Of a stretch of DNA of 62,830 nt, positions 54,634-62,830 are shown piece by piece; within the stretch, counting starts at the first letter, position 1, and the number at the start of each line of letters is the position of its first letter. The notes under the pieces were generated by a model, which was not told the DNA's origin, did not search any database, and worked only from the letters and a program-made list of their open reading frames with translations. The position numbers were made by a program, and so were the translations under genes. Origin of the DNA: LGRD01 sp031415135 (GTDB lineage Bacteria > Pseudomonadota > Gammaproteobacteria > Burkholderiales > Burkholderiaceae_C); assembly GCA_031415135.1 (NCBI GenBank), contig JANORB010000052.1, positions 1 through 62,830 of the forward strand, written 5' to 3'.

Positions 54634-54649
54634 CCTGCACAATGCCGAA

Positions 54650-55330
54650 ATGCATGTACGGCGGGACTTCAAGGCAGTCGATCCGTCTTGGGACGCTGCG
54701 GAAGGCCGGTGGATGCGGCAGCTGGCGGCGGGCGGCCCGGACGCCGAGTCGGCCTGGGCGTCCCTGTTCATGGCTTACGGCAGACTGTTCGTCAAGAGGC
54801 TTGCGTCCAATGGCGTCGCCATCGACCAGGTACAGGAGTTGGCGCAGGACCTGTGGATGGAAGTCTTGCGCGCCGCTCCGCGCTGGCGCGGCGAAGCTCC
54901 GGTGCGGCACTTCCTCTACGTTCTACTCAGGGACTCGTCCGCACGCCATTTCAAGCAGCGCGAGCGTTTGCCCAAGGTGGACAGCATCTCGGAGGACAAC
55001 GCCTTCGGCGAGGCCGACACGACCGGAGTCGAAGCGGCGATGGCACTGTTGGCACACTCTACGGCGACGCAGGATGAGTGGTTCGATTTCATCCGCTGCG
55101 TACGAGGCGCGCTAATCGAATTCGAGAAGGCGCATCCGCACCTTGCAAGCTTGCTGCTGCTTCGGCACGTGGAGGAGTTGAGCCTCGAAGAAATCGCGAA
55201 ACAGGTAGGCGGTGACGCCGAGCTCGCCAAGAGCCAGGTGTTTTCGGCCCGCGAGAAGTTCCGCCCCAAAGTGCGGCCATGTCTGGATCTGTGGCCGAAT
55301 CGAGAGCGAGGCGAAGATGAGCACGGATGA
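54650..55330 (+). CDS. ECF-type sigma factor
   Basis: A 226-residue sigma70-family protein. Region 2 is visible as LFMAYGRLFVKRLASNGVAIDQVQELAQDLWMEVLRAAPRWRGEAPVRHFLYVLLRD (in parts: QELAQDLWMEVLRAAPRW, VRHFLYVLLRDSSARHF). Region 4 is LLLLRHVEELSLEEIAKQVGG, then AKSQVFSAREKFR, a helix-turn-helix. The ATG at 54650 (MHVRRDFKAVD) has a weak ribosome binding site. The next gene overlaps its end by 14 bp, which fits a sigma/anti-sigma pair. Confidence 0.82.
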   Translation: MHVRRDFKAVDPSWDAAEGRWMRQLAAGGPDAESAWASLFMAYGRLFVKRLASNGVAIDQVQELAQDLWMEVLRAAPRWRGEAPVRHFLYVLLRDSSARHFKQRERLPKVDSISEDNAFGEADTTGVEAAMALLAHSTATQDEWFDFIRCVRGALIEFEKAHPHLASLLLLRHVEELSLEEIAKQVGGDAELAKSQVFSAREKFRPKVRPCLDLWPNRERGEDEHG

Positions 55331-55979
55331 CCATGACCCGAAAGAGTTCAGCGACTCCGATCGCGAGTGGTTCGCAGCGCTGTCCGGAAACGCGCCGCGA
55401 GACAGCCGATCAACTGCCGCGCGCGAAGGCGCAGCCCTGCGCGTCGCGCTCGAACAACGTCGACAGGAGATCGACGGCGACCCGCGCCTGGCCGCCGTGA
55501 CGAGTGATATAGCGATGGAGGCGATGCGCCAAAACCTGGTGCAGCGTGCACGTCACGAGGGTCTCTTCGACCGAACGGCGCCGGCGACCCCGCCGCCTTC
55601 GGCCGCGACATCGAACGTTGTTGAGTTTCCATGGTGGCGCCGCAGGCGACCCCTGCTTGCCTTGGCTGCCTCGTTGCTGGTGGGGGTGGTGTCCGTGCGC
55701 GAGCTGATGGACCGACCGGACTACCCCGAACCCCCCGAGATGCTTGGGCCTGGCGGTGTGTTGCGAGTGCGCGTACCCCAGCCGCGGGCGGCGGCCGAGC
55801 AACTCGCCGCTCGGCTTAAGCAAGCTGGATTACGCCCGGGGCTCTATCAGCGAGGCAAGGCGTACGTCGTCGACGTCCAGTTGATGGCGGCGGAGTTGCC
55901 TGCAGCGCGTCCGGCGTTCGAGGCCCTGGGCACCAAGGCAGAGGTGGGCTTCAATCGCGTTGAGATCTTGCCGTCGTAG
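55317..55979 (+). CDS. Membrane protein, probable anti-sigma factor
   Basis: A 220-residue protein from ATG 55317 with a charged N-terminal cytoplasmic part (DSDREWFAALSGNAP), one transmembrane helix at about residues 113-130 (LLALAASLLVGVVSV) and a C-terminal periplasmic domain of about 85 residues (VLRVRVPQPRAAAEQLAARL). It overlaps the ECF sigma gene by 14 bp. Single-pass topology and position directly after an ECF gene are the usual signs of an anti-sigma factor. There is no zinc-binding HxxxCxxC motif, so it would be a non-ZAS type. The function is inferred from context. Confidence 0.6.
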   Translation: MSTDDHDPKEFSDSDREWFAALSGNAPRDSRSTAAREGAALRVALEQRRQEIDGDPRLAAVTSDIAMEAMRQNLVQRARHEGLFDRTAPATPPPSAATSNVVEFPWWRRRRPLLALAASLLVGVVSVRELMDRPDYPEPPEMLGPGGVLRVRVPQPRAAAEQLAARLKQAGLRPGLYQRGKAYVVDVQLMAAELPAARPAFEALGTKAEVGFNRVEILPS

Positions 55980-55990
55980 CGGCTCCGGCT

Positions 55991-56980
55991 TCACCCTGCC
56001 ACCCGCTCCGTCGGCCGCAACTGCAAATACATCGGCTGTGGCGACAAGGTGCCGCGCAGCAGCTTGAGCGTGCAGTCGCGCTGGATGCGGCTGGCGTCCA
56101 GCGTCTGGTGCAGCTTGTCGACCGAGTCGATGTCCACGCCGTCCAGGCCGATGACCACGTCGCCGTCGCGCACCCCGGCCCGGTCGGCAGCGCTGCCCTT
56201 CTCGATGCTCAACACCCGCACGCCGTGGTCCCGCGCCAGCCCATGGGCCAGCACCACACGCCGGTGCAGCGGCACGGTGCCGCCGCCCACACCCAGGTGC
56301 GCGCGCCGCACGCGGCCGTGCCGCAGCCGTTGCGGAATGACCCAGGTGGCGATGTCGATGGCCACGGCAAAACAAATCGAATTGGCGCCGCGGATGATGG
56401 CGGTGTTGACGCCGATCACCTCGCCGCGCGCATTCAGCAGCGGCCCGCCGGAGTTTCCCGGGTTCAGCGCCGCATCGGTCTGGATCACGTTCGGAATCAG
56501 CCGGCCGGTGCTGGTGCGCATGCTGCGGCCCAGCGCGCTGACGATGCCCGAGGTGACGGTGTGCTCGAAGCCCAGCGGGTTGCCGATGGCGATGGCAATC
56601 TCGCCGCGGCGCAGGCCGGCCGTGGTGCCCAGCGCGGCATGCGTCAGGCTGCCCTGCGACAGGCCGTCGATGTGCAGCACGGCCAGGTCGGTGTCGGGGT
56701 CGTCGCCGACCCAGCGCGCGTTGAACCCGCGGCCATCGGCCAGCGACACGCCGTAGCGCGGCCGCGGTTTGTCCTTTGCAAAGCTCGCCTGCCCCGCCCG
56801 CACGACGTGCGAGTTGCTCAGCAGGTAACCGTCGGGCGTGAACAGAAAACCCGAACCACCGCCGCCGGGTGTGCCATCGCCGCGAACCTGGACCGCGGCC
56901 ACGCCGGGGCTGACGCGCTCGACCACGTCGCTGACGATTCGAGAGTACGCGTCGAGCAAAAAAGCATCGGGTGCGCCCAT
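55991..56980 (-). CDS. HtrA/DegP-like serine protease without signal peptide
   Basis: A 329-residue S1C protease. The triad is His in LLSNSHVVRAG, Asp in DPDTDLAVLHI and Ser in LNPGNSGGPLLN. One PDZ domain follows (VRVLSIEKGSAADRAGVRDGDVVIGLDGVDI). The start is ATG 56980 (MGAPDAFLLDAYSRIV), as in a group of short HtrA-like proteins that lack an N-terminal signal; no membrane helix is seen, so it is predicted cytoplasmic. It lies between the accessory region and rnpB and is probably not part of the caspase system. Confidence 0.9.
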   Translation of the reverse strand: MGAPDAFLLDAYSRIVSDVVERVSPGVAAVQVRGDGTPGGGGSGFLFTPDGYLLSNSHVVRAGQASFAKDKPRPRYGVSLADGRGFNARWVGDDPDTDLAVLHIDGLSQGSLTHAALGTTAGLRRGEIAIAIGNPLGFEHTVTSGIVSALGRSMRTSTGRLIPNVIQTDAALNPGNSGGPLLNARGEVIGVNTAIIRGANSICFAVAIDIATWVIPQRLRHGRVRRAHLGVGGGTVPLHRRVVLAHGLARDHGVRVLSIEKGSAADRAGVRDGDVVIGLDGVDIDSVDKLHQTLDASRIQRDCTLKLLRGTLSPQPMYLQLRPTERVAG

Positions 56981-57113
56981 CTGTGTTCTCCGTGATCGCG
57001 GTAGTTCGGGCTGGCCGGCGCAATTGCAAGAGCGGCGCGCGTGGGGCGGCTTTCGCACTGCCGGCGCCGTGTCGCCACGGCATTGAAGCCTCGCGTGTGG
57101 CGATGAAAAGTGT

Positions 57114-57508
57114 GAAGCAAGCCGATAGGCCGGATTCTGTGCATCCCTGCCTTCTTGCGAAGGACAGAGATGTGACCGCCATTCCTCTGGGCCGTGCATC
57201 GCTGCACGGCTCGGTGCTACCTACCCGCACACATCTCCCCGGGCCGGGGCCGTGAGCGACGCGGTTGCCCGCGCCGCTCAACGTGTGCCTATTTGGTATT
57301 GCTGCGCGTAGAGATTGCCCGTTTCACCCCCTTGGAGCTCGTGGCTGCGGCTTGCGCCTTCGCCACGGCCCCAAGGGACTCGTCTCTGTTGCTCTGATCC
57401 TCACCTCACGGTGGACAGCCGTTAACTGCTACGCCGCCCTGTGCAGTCCGGACCTTCCTCCAGTGCGCCCTTTCGGGCTTTGCACCAGCGGCGGTCTGGC
57501 TTGCTTCA
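57114..57508 (-). ncRNA. rnpB: RNase P RNA
   Basis: A type A RNase P RNA of about 395 nt. The 5' end reads GAAGCAAGCCAGACCGCCGC and the 3' end ATCCGGCCTATCGGCTTGCTTC, which pair to form P1. Inside, GGAGGAAGGTCCGGAC and CACCGTGAGGTGAGGATCAG-type blocks are present. The conserved ACAGAATCCGGC before the 3' end corresponds to CR V. Catalytic RNA for tRNA 5' maturation. Short open frames across this region are not genes. Confidence 0.95.
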
Positions 57509-57762
57509 CGGGACGAATTATGGGCGCGAGGCGCCTGCGGTGCGGCGTCGGCGCAACAGATCGGCCGCGCGGAGGCCCCGCCGCCCTTTGAAACAAACAC
57601 TTTCGTCAACCGATCGGCCGATCCCGCGTTCTAATACGGGCCGCGCTCATGCGGTCGGCTCTGGCAGATCGCCAGCATGTCGACTAGTTGAAGGCATGTC
57701 GCTCCGAGTGCGTTGGCTCCCGTGAAATGCCCTTCCCCCTCGTTTTGTTCAGGAGATATTCA

Positions 57763-58161
57763 ATGAAGATGAAAAACGCTCTCACCGTCGTGGCCGCCGT
57801 TGCTGCCGCCATGTTCGCCCAGGCTTCGTTCGCCCAGGCTTCGGCTCCCGCTGCGCGCGCCGATGTCAAGGCCGAGACCAAGGCTGCTGCCAAGGACGGC
57901 AAGCTGACCCCGGCCGGCGAAGGCTCGCCGAAGGCCGCCTCGGCAGCCGCCTCGACCAAGACCCGCGCTGACCGCAAGGCCGAGACCAATATGGCCGCCA
58001 AAGATGGCAAGCTGACCCCGGCCGGCGAAGCCTCTCCCAAGCCTGCCGCCACGGCCGGCTCGACCAAGACCCGCGCCGAGCGCAAGGAAGAGACCAAGGC
58101 TGCTGCCAAAAGCGGCGGGTTGACCCCGGCTGGCGAAGGCGCCACCGCCCCGAAGAAGTAA
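57763..58161 (+). CDS. Secreted Ala/Lys-rich three-repeat protein
   Basis: A 132-residue protein from ATG 57763 with a strong AGGAGA site. The signal peptide is MKMKNALTVVAAVAAAMFAQ with cleavage near SFAQA. The mature protein is three imperfect repeats of about 36 residues, each built around KAETKAAAKDGKLTPAGE and ending TKTRA. The third repeat is shorter and ends in KK. It is probably an unstructured, basic, abundant periplasmic protein; similar proteins are common and unassigned in Burkholderiales. Followed by two hairpins, the second a good terminator. Confidence 0.8.
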   Translation: MKMKNALTVVAAVAAAMFAQASFAQASAPAARADVKAETKAAAKDGKLTPAGEGSPKAASAAASTKTRADRKAETNMAAKDGKLTPAGEASPKPAATAGSTKTRAERKEETKAAAKSGGLTPAGEGATAPKK

Positions 58162-58172
58162 TTTCGATGGCA

Positions 58173-58192
58173 CGATCGCCCTCGGGCGATCG
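58173..58192 (+). other. GC hairpin after the three-repeat gene
   Basis: CGATCGCC-CTCG-GGCGATCG forms a perfect 8-bp stem with the same CTCG loop as the terminator that follows 14 bp later. It has no T-tract. It may stabilise the 3' end of the transcript. Confidence 0.5.
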
Positions 58193-58206
58193 ACGCTTCG
58201 AATCAG

Positions 58207-58237
58207 AACAGCGGCCCTCGGGCCGCTGTTTTCTTTT
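58207..58237 (+). terminator. Rho-independent terminator
   Basis: AACAGCGGCC-CTCG-GGCCGCTGTT is a perfect 10-bp stem with a 4-base loop, followed by TTCTTTT. It ends the transcript of the three-repeat protein, 46 bp after its stop, and lies just before the convergent end of the DUF3025 gene. Confidence 0.85.
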
Positions 58238-58253
58238 GGGGCACAGAAGCGAA

Positions 58254-59009
58254 TCAAGGTCGGCGAAACACGGCCGGGTCGGCATAGAAGGCGGCGTCTT
58301 CGTTGGCCGGCCACCACGACGGCACACCCAGCACCGGCAGCGGCAGGAACGGCTTGTCGGCCAGCCGCTCGGGGGTGAGTTGCTGCAGGGCCAGGGGGGA
58401 TGCCAGGTCGGCGCGCTCGGGCAAGACCCAGACATGGGCGGTGATCGCCTTGCGCGGCTGCGTCAGCTTTTCCAGGAGTGCATGGCCGAACAGCGTGATC
58501 CGGGCTCGCGCCCAGGCCTCGCGCCGGGTCACGAACAGCGTGTGCCAGTTGCGGGCGCGCAGGGCATCCACCAAGTCGGACGGCGCCTGCAGCAGCGCGG
58601 CGTTCTCGTCGAACAGCGTGAGCGCGTCGCGAACCACCCCCCGCGTTCCGGCCACGCCGGCGTGGGCGATCTGCCCGGCCTGCAATTCGTTGAGGCGGCG
58701 TTTCCAGGCGGGGCAGGCCAGCCACACGAGAGCGTTGAAATAGTCGTGCAGGTTGTTGCGCGTCGGGACGCAGGCCGTTCGGGCGACGAAAGCTTCGTAG
58801 GCCTCGCCGGCCGGTTGGCAGGCCGGATCGACGAAGCGCACGCGGCCCGCCGCGACGCATACGCTGGCGTCGCTCGCCGCGTTCAGGGCCTCCAGCAATC
58901 CGCCCTGAGCAGCAAGCGCCGCGATGGCCTCGCCGCGCGGGCGCCAGGGCGCGAGCCAGGGCTGCGACCAGTCGATGTCGAAGCGCTCCGGCACAGCGCG
59001 CGGATTCAC
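58254..59009 (-). CDS. DUF3025 family protein
   Basis: A 251-residue protein starting at GTG 59009, which overlaps the NYN-domain gene stop by 4 bp (GTGA). It contains CVPTRNNLHDYFNALVWL, PAWKRRLNELQAGQIA and FLPLPVLGVPSWWPANEDAAFY, the conserved pattern of DUF3025. The function is unknown. It is the third gene of a tightly overlapping pyrC-NYN-DUF3025 operon. Confidence 0.85.
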   Translation of the reverse strand: MNPRAVPERFDIDWSQPWLAPWRPRGEAIAALAAQGGLLEALNAASDASVCVAAGRVRFVDPACQPAGEAYEAFVARTACVPTRNNLHDYFNALVWLACPAWKRRLNELQAGQIAHAGVAGTRGVVRDALTLFDENAALLQAPSDLVDALRARNWHTLFVTRREAWARARITLFGHALLEKLTQPRKAITAHVWVLPERADLASPLALQQLTPERLADKPFLPLPVLGVPSWWPANEDAAFYADPAVFRRP

Positions 59010-59770
59010 GCGCCGGCCGGACCCAGATAACGAACCGTGCGGGGCTTGTCGGCCGGCACCAGCTCGAAGTGCGCTGCGTGGCGCTTCAGGAACCGGCTCG
59101 GCGACGCGCTCTTGCTCTTGAGCAGCCCGTGCCGGCGCAAGCCCTCGCCCGCTTCGTTCAACTGCATCGGCGCACCACCCTGCAGCGCCGGCACAGCCTG
59201 CAGGATGCTCAGCACCTCGGCCGGCACGACGACCTTCGGCGCGGCCGGCGGCGCCACAGGCGCCATGGCGCGGGAGCGCACCGGCTGGGCGCGGGTTCGC
59301 GGCGCGGCCGTCTTGGCCGGCGCACTGCGCGCCGCCGGGCGCGCCTTCACGTGCTCGAGGTCGACGAAGCCGTCGTACACGCCGCGCGAATCGTCGCCGG
59401 TCTTGCCCATTTGCCCGATGCCGAGCACGCGGCAGCCTTTTTCGCGCAGCCGGATCACGAGGGGCGCGAAATCGGAGTCCGACGACACGATCACGACAAG
59501 CTGCGGGCGCTCGGCCGCGACCAGGTCGATCGCGTCGACCGCCAGGGCGATGTCGGTCGAGTTCTTGCCGGTCGCGAGGTTGACGATCGGGCGGATCGAC
59601 AGGCGCTTGAACAGCTGCTGGTGGTTCACCGCCGCCTCGGCGGTGCAGTGAGCGCGCCGTACGTGGATGGCGCCATGGTCGGCCAGCACGCGCGCGATGG
59701 CCTGCTCGATCACGCTGGCCGAGACGTTGTCGGCGTCGATGAAGAGCATCACCGTGGACGCGTTGTTCAT
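59006..59770 (-). CDS. NYN-domain protein with OST-HTH/LOTUS-like C-terminus
   Basis: A 254-residue protein from ATG 59770 (MNNASTVMLFIDADNVSAS), with GGAG 6 bases upstream. The N-terminal NYN (PIN-like) nuclease domain has the acidic residues in FIDADN, ATGKNSTDIALAVDAIDL and VSSDSDFAPLVIRLRE. A Pro/Ala linker leads to a C-terminal OST-HTH-like domain (LLKSKSASPSRFLKRHAAHFEL). These LabA-type proteins are probably RNA-processing or RNA-binding. Its ATG overlaps the pyrC stop by ATGA. Confidence 0.88.
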   Translation of the reverse strand: MNNASTVMLFIDADNVSASVIEQAIARVLADHGAIHVRRAHCTAEAAVNHQQLFKRLSIRPIVNLATGKNSTDIALAVDAIDLVAAERPQLVVIVSSDSDFAPLVIRLREKGCRVLGIGQMGKTGDDSRGVYDGFVDLEHVKARPAARSAPAKTAAPRTRAQPVRSRAMAPVAPPAAPKVVVPAEVLSILQAVPALQGGAPMQLNEAGEGLRRHGLLKSKSASPSRFLKRHAAHFELVPADKPRTVRYLGPAGA

Positions 59771-60819
59771 GCGAGTCTCCATTGCATTGTTTCGCCACCG
59801 CGCAGTGGCTTGAGTTGCGCGTCTCCGAAAGGCAGCGTCTCGGGCACGAGCCAGGGCTCGCGCCGCAGCGTGACCCGGCCGGTGTTGCGCGGCAGGCCGT
59901 AGAAGTCGGCGCCGTGGAAACTGGCGAAGCCTTCCAGCCGGTCGAGCGCATCGACGGCCTCGAACGCCTCGGCGTACAGCTCGACCGCGTTGAGCGCCGT
60001 GTAGCAGCCGGCGCAGCCGCTGGCGTGTTCCTTCAGCTGGGCCGGGTGCGGCGCGCTGTCGGTGCCGAGAAAGTACTTCGGGCTGCCCGAGGTGGCGGCG
60101 TCGACCAGCGCCCGCCGGTGTTCTTCGCGCTTGAGCACCGGCAGGCAGTAGTAATGCGGGCGCAGCGCCGCGCCGCCGCCCGGGCCGAGGAAGATCGCGT
60201 TGCGGTTGTAGAGCAGGTGGTGGGCGGTGATCGTGGCGCCGGTGAAAGCACTGGCTTCGTTCACGTACTGCGCGGCCTCGCGCGTGGTGATGTGCTCGAA
60301 CACGATCTTCAGTTCCGGGAAGTCGCGGCGCAGCGGGATCAGCTGGGTGTCGATGAAGACCTTCTCGCGGTCGAACAGATCGATGGCCGGGTCGGTCACT
60401 TCGCCGTGCAGCAGCAGCGGCAGGCCGGCGCGCTGCATCGCTTCCAGTGTCGGGTAGGTCTTGCGCAGCGCGGTCACGCCGGCGTCGCTGTTGGTCGTGG
60501 CGCCGGCAGGGTAGAGCTTGAGCGCGACCACGCCGGCCGCCTTGGCACGGCCGATCTCTTCGGGCGCGAGCACGTCGGTCAGGTACAGCGTCATCAGCGG
60601 CTCGAAGGCCAGCCCCTCGGGCACGGCGGCCAGGATGCGTTCGCGGTAGGCAACCGCCTGTGCCGCGGTCGTGACCGGCGGCTTCAGGTTCGGCATGACG
60701 ATGGCGCGCGCAAACTGGCGCGCCGTGTGCGGCACGACGGCGGCGAGCGCGGCGCCGTCGCGCAGGTGCAGGTGCCAGTCGTCGGGGCGTGTGAAAGTGA
60801 GGGATTCGATCGGGTTCAT
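59767..60819 (-). CDS. pyrC: Dihydroorotase PyrC
   Basis: A 350-residue class II dihydroorotase for pyrimidine synthesis. Metal ligands appear in DDWHLHLRDG near the start, the carbamylated Lys in VALKLYPAGATTNSDAG, His in LLLHGEV and FEHITT, and Asp in FLGTDSAPH. ATG 60819 (MNPIESL) is the usual start; ATG 60828 adds three residues. First gene of an operon with the NYN and DUF3025 genes. Confidence 0.96.
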   Translation of the reverse strand: MNPIESLTFTRPDDWHLHLRDGAALAAVVPHTARQFARAIVMPNLKPPVTTAAQAVAYRERILAAVPEGLAFEPLMTLYLTDVLAPEEIGRAKAAGVVALKLYPAGATTNSDAGVTALRKTYPTLEAMQRAGLPLLLHGEVTDPAIDLFDREKVFIDTQLIPLRRDFPELKIVFEHITTREAAQYVNEASAFTGATITAHHLLYNRNAIFLGPGGGAALRPHYYCLPVLKREEHRRALVDAATSGSPKYFLGTDSAPHPAQLKEHASGCAGCYTALNAVELYAEAFEAVDALDRLEGFASFHGADFYGLPRNTGRVTLRREPWLVPETLPFGDAQLKPLRGGETMQWRLA

Positions 60820-61011
60820 GGCTTGCATTGTCGCGCGCGAATCGGCTTGCTGGCGCCGCCGTTAACAGCGTCACGACGGCCCTGCGCGCCACAGCGCGCG
60901 CTCGGATTAGACTCGCGCGGTCCGTTCGTCGGCCACTGCCGGCGGGTCGCCGCGACATGCACGCAAGTGCCGCGTGCGGGCACACGGACCTTGGCAGTCG
61001 CGGAGCGAAAC

Positions 61012-61734
61012 ATGCTTCCTGTTGTTCGGTGGTGTTTGTGCGGTCTGGGCGCGATGTGGAGTTGCGGCGTGTGGGCGCAAGCCACCACGACGCAGCCCGA
61101 GGTCGATGAAAGCAAGATCCCGGAATGGGTCAAGCGCCAGGCGCGCTCGCCGTACAAGGTCATCATCGAAAGCAACACGGTGAAGGCCAAACCGGCGGCC
61201 CCCAGGGACGACGCCAGCACCAAGGCGGCAGCGAAGAAGCTGCCACTCAAGACCGCCGGGCCCGCTGGCGCCGAGGCCAACAAGGCCACCCCGCCTCTGG
61301 CCAGCAACAGCGCCGGCCCTGCGACGGTCGCGGCGCGGCCGCTGTTGGCGCCGGCAGCCGCTGCAGAGACTGCCTCTGTGCCGGCGCCCGCGCCGCAGCC
61401 CGCCGTCGAAAGCACGGTGACCACCGCTGCGCCCGTCAGAGCGGCTGCAGCCCTTTTGGCACCAGTGACCGCTGCGGAGCCACCCCCGCTGACGCTGCTC
61501 AAGCGCATCGAGCCGGCGCTGTCGCCCGACCTGCTCGACAGCCGGCTCAACAGCGCCAAGGTGGTGGCGGCGTTCACGGTGACCGCCAGCGGCGAAGTGT
61601 CGAACCTTTCGATCGCCTCGACCACCGACTCGCGCCTGAACCGCGCCGTCTTGCGGGCGCTGCAGGCATGGCGCTATGCGCCGATCCCGGAGCCCCGGGA
61701 ACACATGGTCAGCTTCGCGTTCGCGACGGAGTGA
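61012..61734 (+). CDS. TonB C-terminal domain protein, exported
   Basis: A 240-residue protein from ATG 61012, a start hidden within a longer open frame that runs antisense to pyrC. A signal or anchor segment (VRWCLCGLGAMWSCGVWAQ) is followed by a long Ala/Pro/Lys-rich region and a C-terminal TonB-like domain (VVAAFTVTASGEVSNLSI, then NRAVLRALQAWRYAPIPEP). It lacks the ExbB/D neighbours of a true energy transducer; many such stand-alone proteins are uncharacterised. Divergent from pyrC. Confidence 0.82.
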   Translation: MLPVVRWCLCGLGAMWSCGVWAQATTTQPEVDESKIPEWVKRQARSPYKVIIESNTVKAKPAAPRDDASTKAAAKKLPLKTAGPAGAEANKATPPLASNSAGPATVAARPLLAPAAAAETASVPAPAPQPAVESTVTTAAPVRAAAALLAPVTAAEPPPLTLLKRIEPALSPDLLDSRLNSAKVVAAFTVTASGEVSNLSIASTTDSRLNRAVLRALQAWRYAPIPEPREHMVSFAFATE

Positions 61735-61764
61735 AGTCCGCGCCGGCTCCCGCCGGCCGGGTGT

Positions 61765-62499
<735 letters not shown>

Positions 62500-62514
62500 A
62501 GCGTGTTCCCCTGA

Positions 62515-62830
62515 TCAGCGAATGATGGCGATCTTCTTCTGCAGCCGGCGCACGAGCATCGACAGGCTGAAGCAGATGATGAAGTAGACGACGGCAGCGA
62601 CCAGGTAGGTCTCGACCGGACGGTTGAAGTTCTTGCCCGCCACCTCGAAGCCCTTGAGCAGGTCGTAGGCGCCGATCGCGTAGACCAGAGAGGTGTCCTG
62701 GAACAGGATGATGGTCTGCGTCAGCAGCACCGGCAGCATGTTGCGGAAGGCCTGCGGCAGCACGATCAGCTTCATGCACTGCGCGTAGGTCATGCCGACC
62801 GCGTAGCCGGCGTGCACCTGCCCCTTGGAC
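62515..62830 (-). CDS. gltK: Amino-acid ABC transporter permease, C-terminal part (partial)
   Basis: The frame runs off the right edge and ends at 62515, 15 bp before the ATPase gene. About 105 residues are visible. They include the EAA-type loop end AVGMTYAQCMKLIVLPQAFRNMLPVLL and two membrane segments (LTQTIILFQDTSLVYAIG, VAAVVYFIICFSLSMLV), then a basic tail. This is the HisM/GltK permease pattern. The start lies outside. Confidence 0.9.
   Translation of the reverse strand, partial: SKGQVHAGYAVGMTYAQCMKLIVLPQAFRNMLPVLLTQTIILFQDTSLVYAIGAYDLLKGFEVAGKNFNRPVETYLVAAVVYFIICFSLSMLVRRLQKKIAIIR

Noticed and set aside
57194..57609. Short open frames across 57.1-57.6 kb
   Set aside because: The region is RNase P RNA on the minus strand.

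Overview
The window is GC-rich chromosomal DNA from a betaproteobacterium, most likely Burkholderiales (Comamonadaceae or the Rubrivivax/Leptothrix/Roseateles group). The basis is the gene content and order: a complete mraZ-to-lpxC division and cell-wall cluster, a rubredoxin-pilGHIJ-chpA block divergent from thiD-hemL, and pyrC-NYN-DUF3025. No taxonomic search could be run.

Layout. 1-520: the 3' end of a photolyase gene (+) and a decayed GGDEF remnant (-). 702-10840 (-): rubredoxin, then the Pil-Chp twitching-motility chemosensory operon. 11000-16227: thiD-hemL (+), a two-gene exported/membrane pair (-), mpl and a YqiA-type esterase (+). 16217-35409 (-): the dcw cluster, read mraZ, rsmH, ftsL, ftsI, murE, murF, mraY, murD, ftsW, murG, murC, ddlB, ftsQ, ftsA, ftsZ, lpxC, then two small paralogous membrane proteins. 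Most genes overlap by 4 bp (ATGA). A sigma70-type promoter with a 10-bp-spaced MraZ-box-like array precedes mraZ. 35641-41414: a small CxxC protein, NnrU, a palindromic 163-bp MITE-like element, an alpha carbonic anhydrase, a Bcr/CflA-type exporter, a c-type haem lipoprotein with a proline-alanine linker, and argG.

41419-55979 is an accessory island between argG and an HtrA-like protease gene. It holds two small exported proteins, an Ig/RCC1 lipoprotein, a decayed transposase, an exported caspase-fold protease translationally coupled to an exported TPR-CHAT protease, a divergent SARP/BTAD-AAA-TPR regulator, a 50-residue secreted peptide whose ribosome binding site lies in a perfect hairpin, and an ECF sigma factor overlapping a probable membrane anti-sigma gene. 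This looks like a regulated two-protease envelope system and is the best candidate for an undescribed system here.

55991-62830: HtrA-like protease, RNase P RNA, a secreted three-repeat protein with a terminator, pyrC-NYN-DUF3025 (-), a TonB-C protein (+), and the end of an amino-acid ABC transporter operon (-).

A second notable feature lies inside the dcw cluster. The ftsW/murG and murG/murC junctions carry local tandem duplications that create three mini-ORFs of 37, 28 and 28 codons. Each begins and ends in an ATGA overlap, so the translational coupling chain is unbroken but extended.
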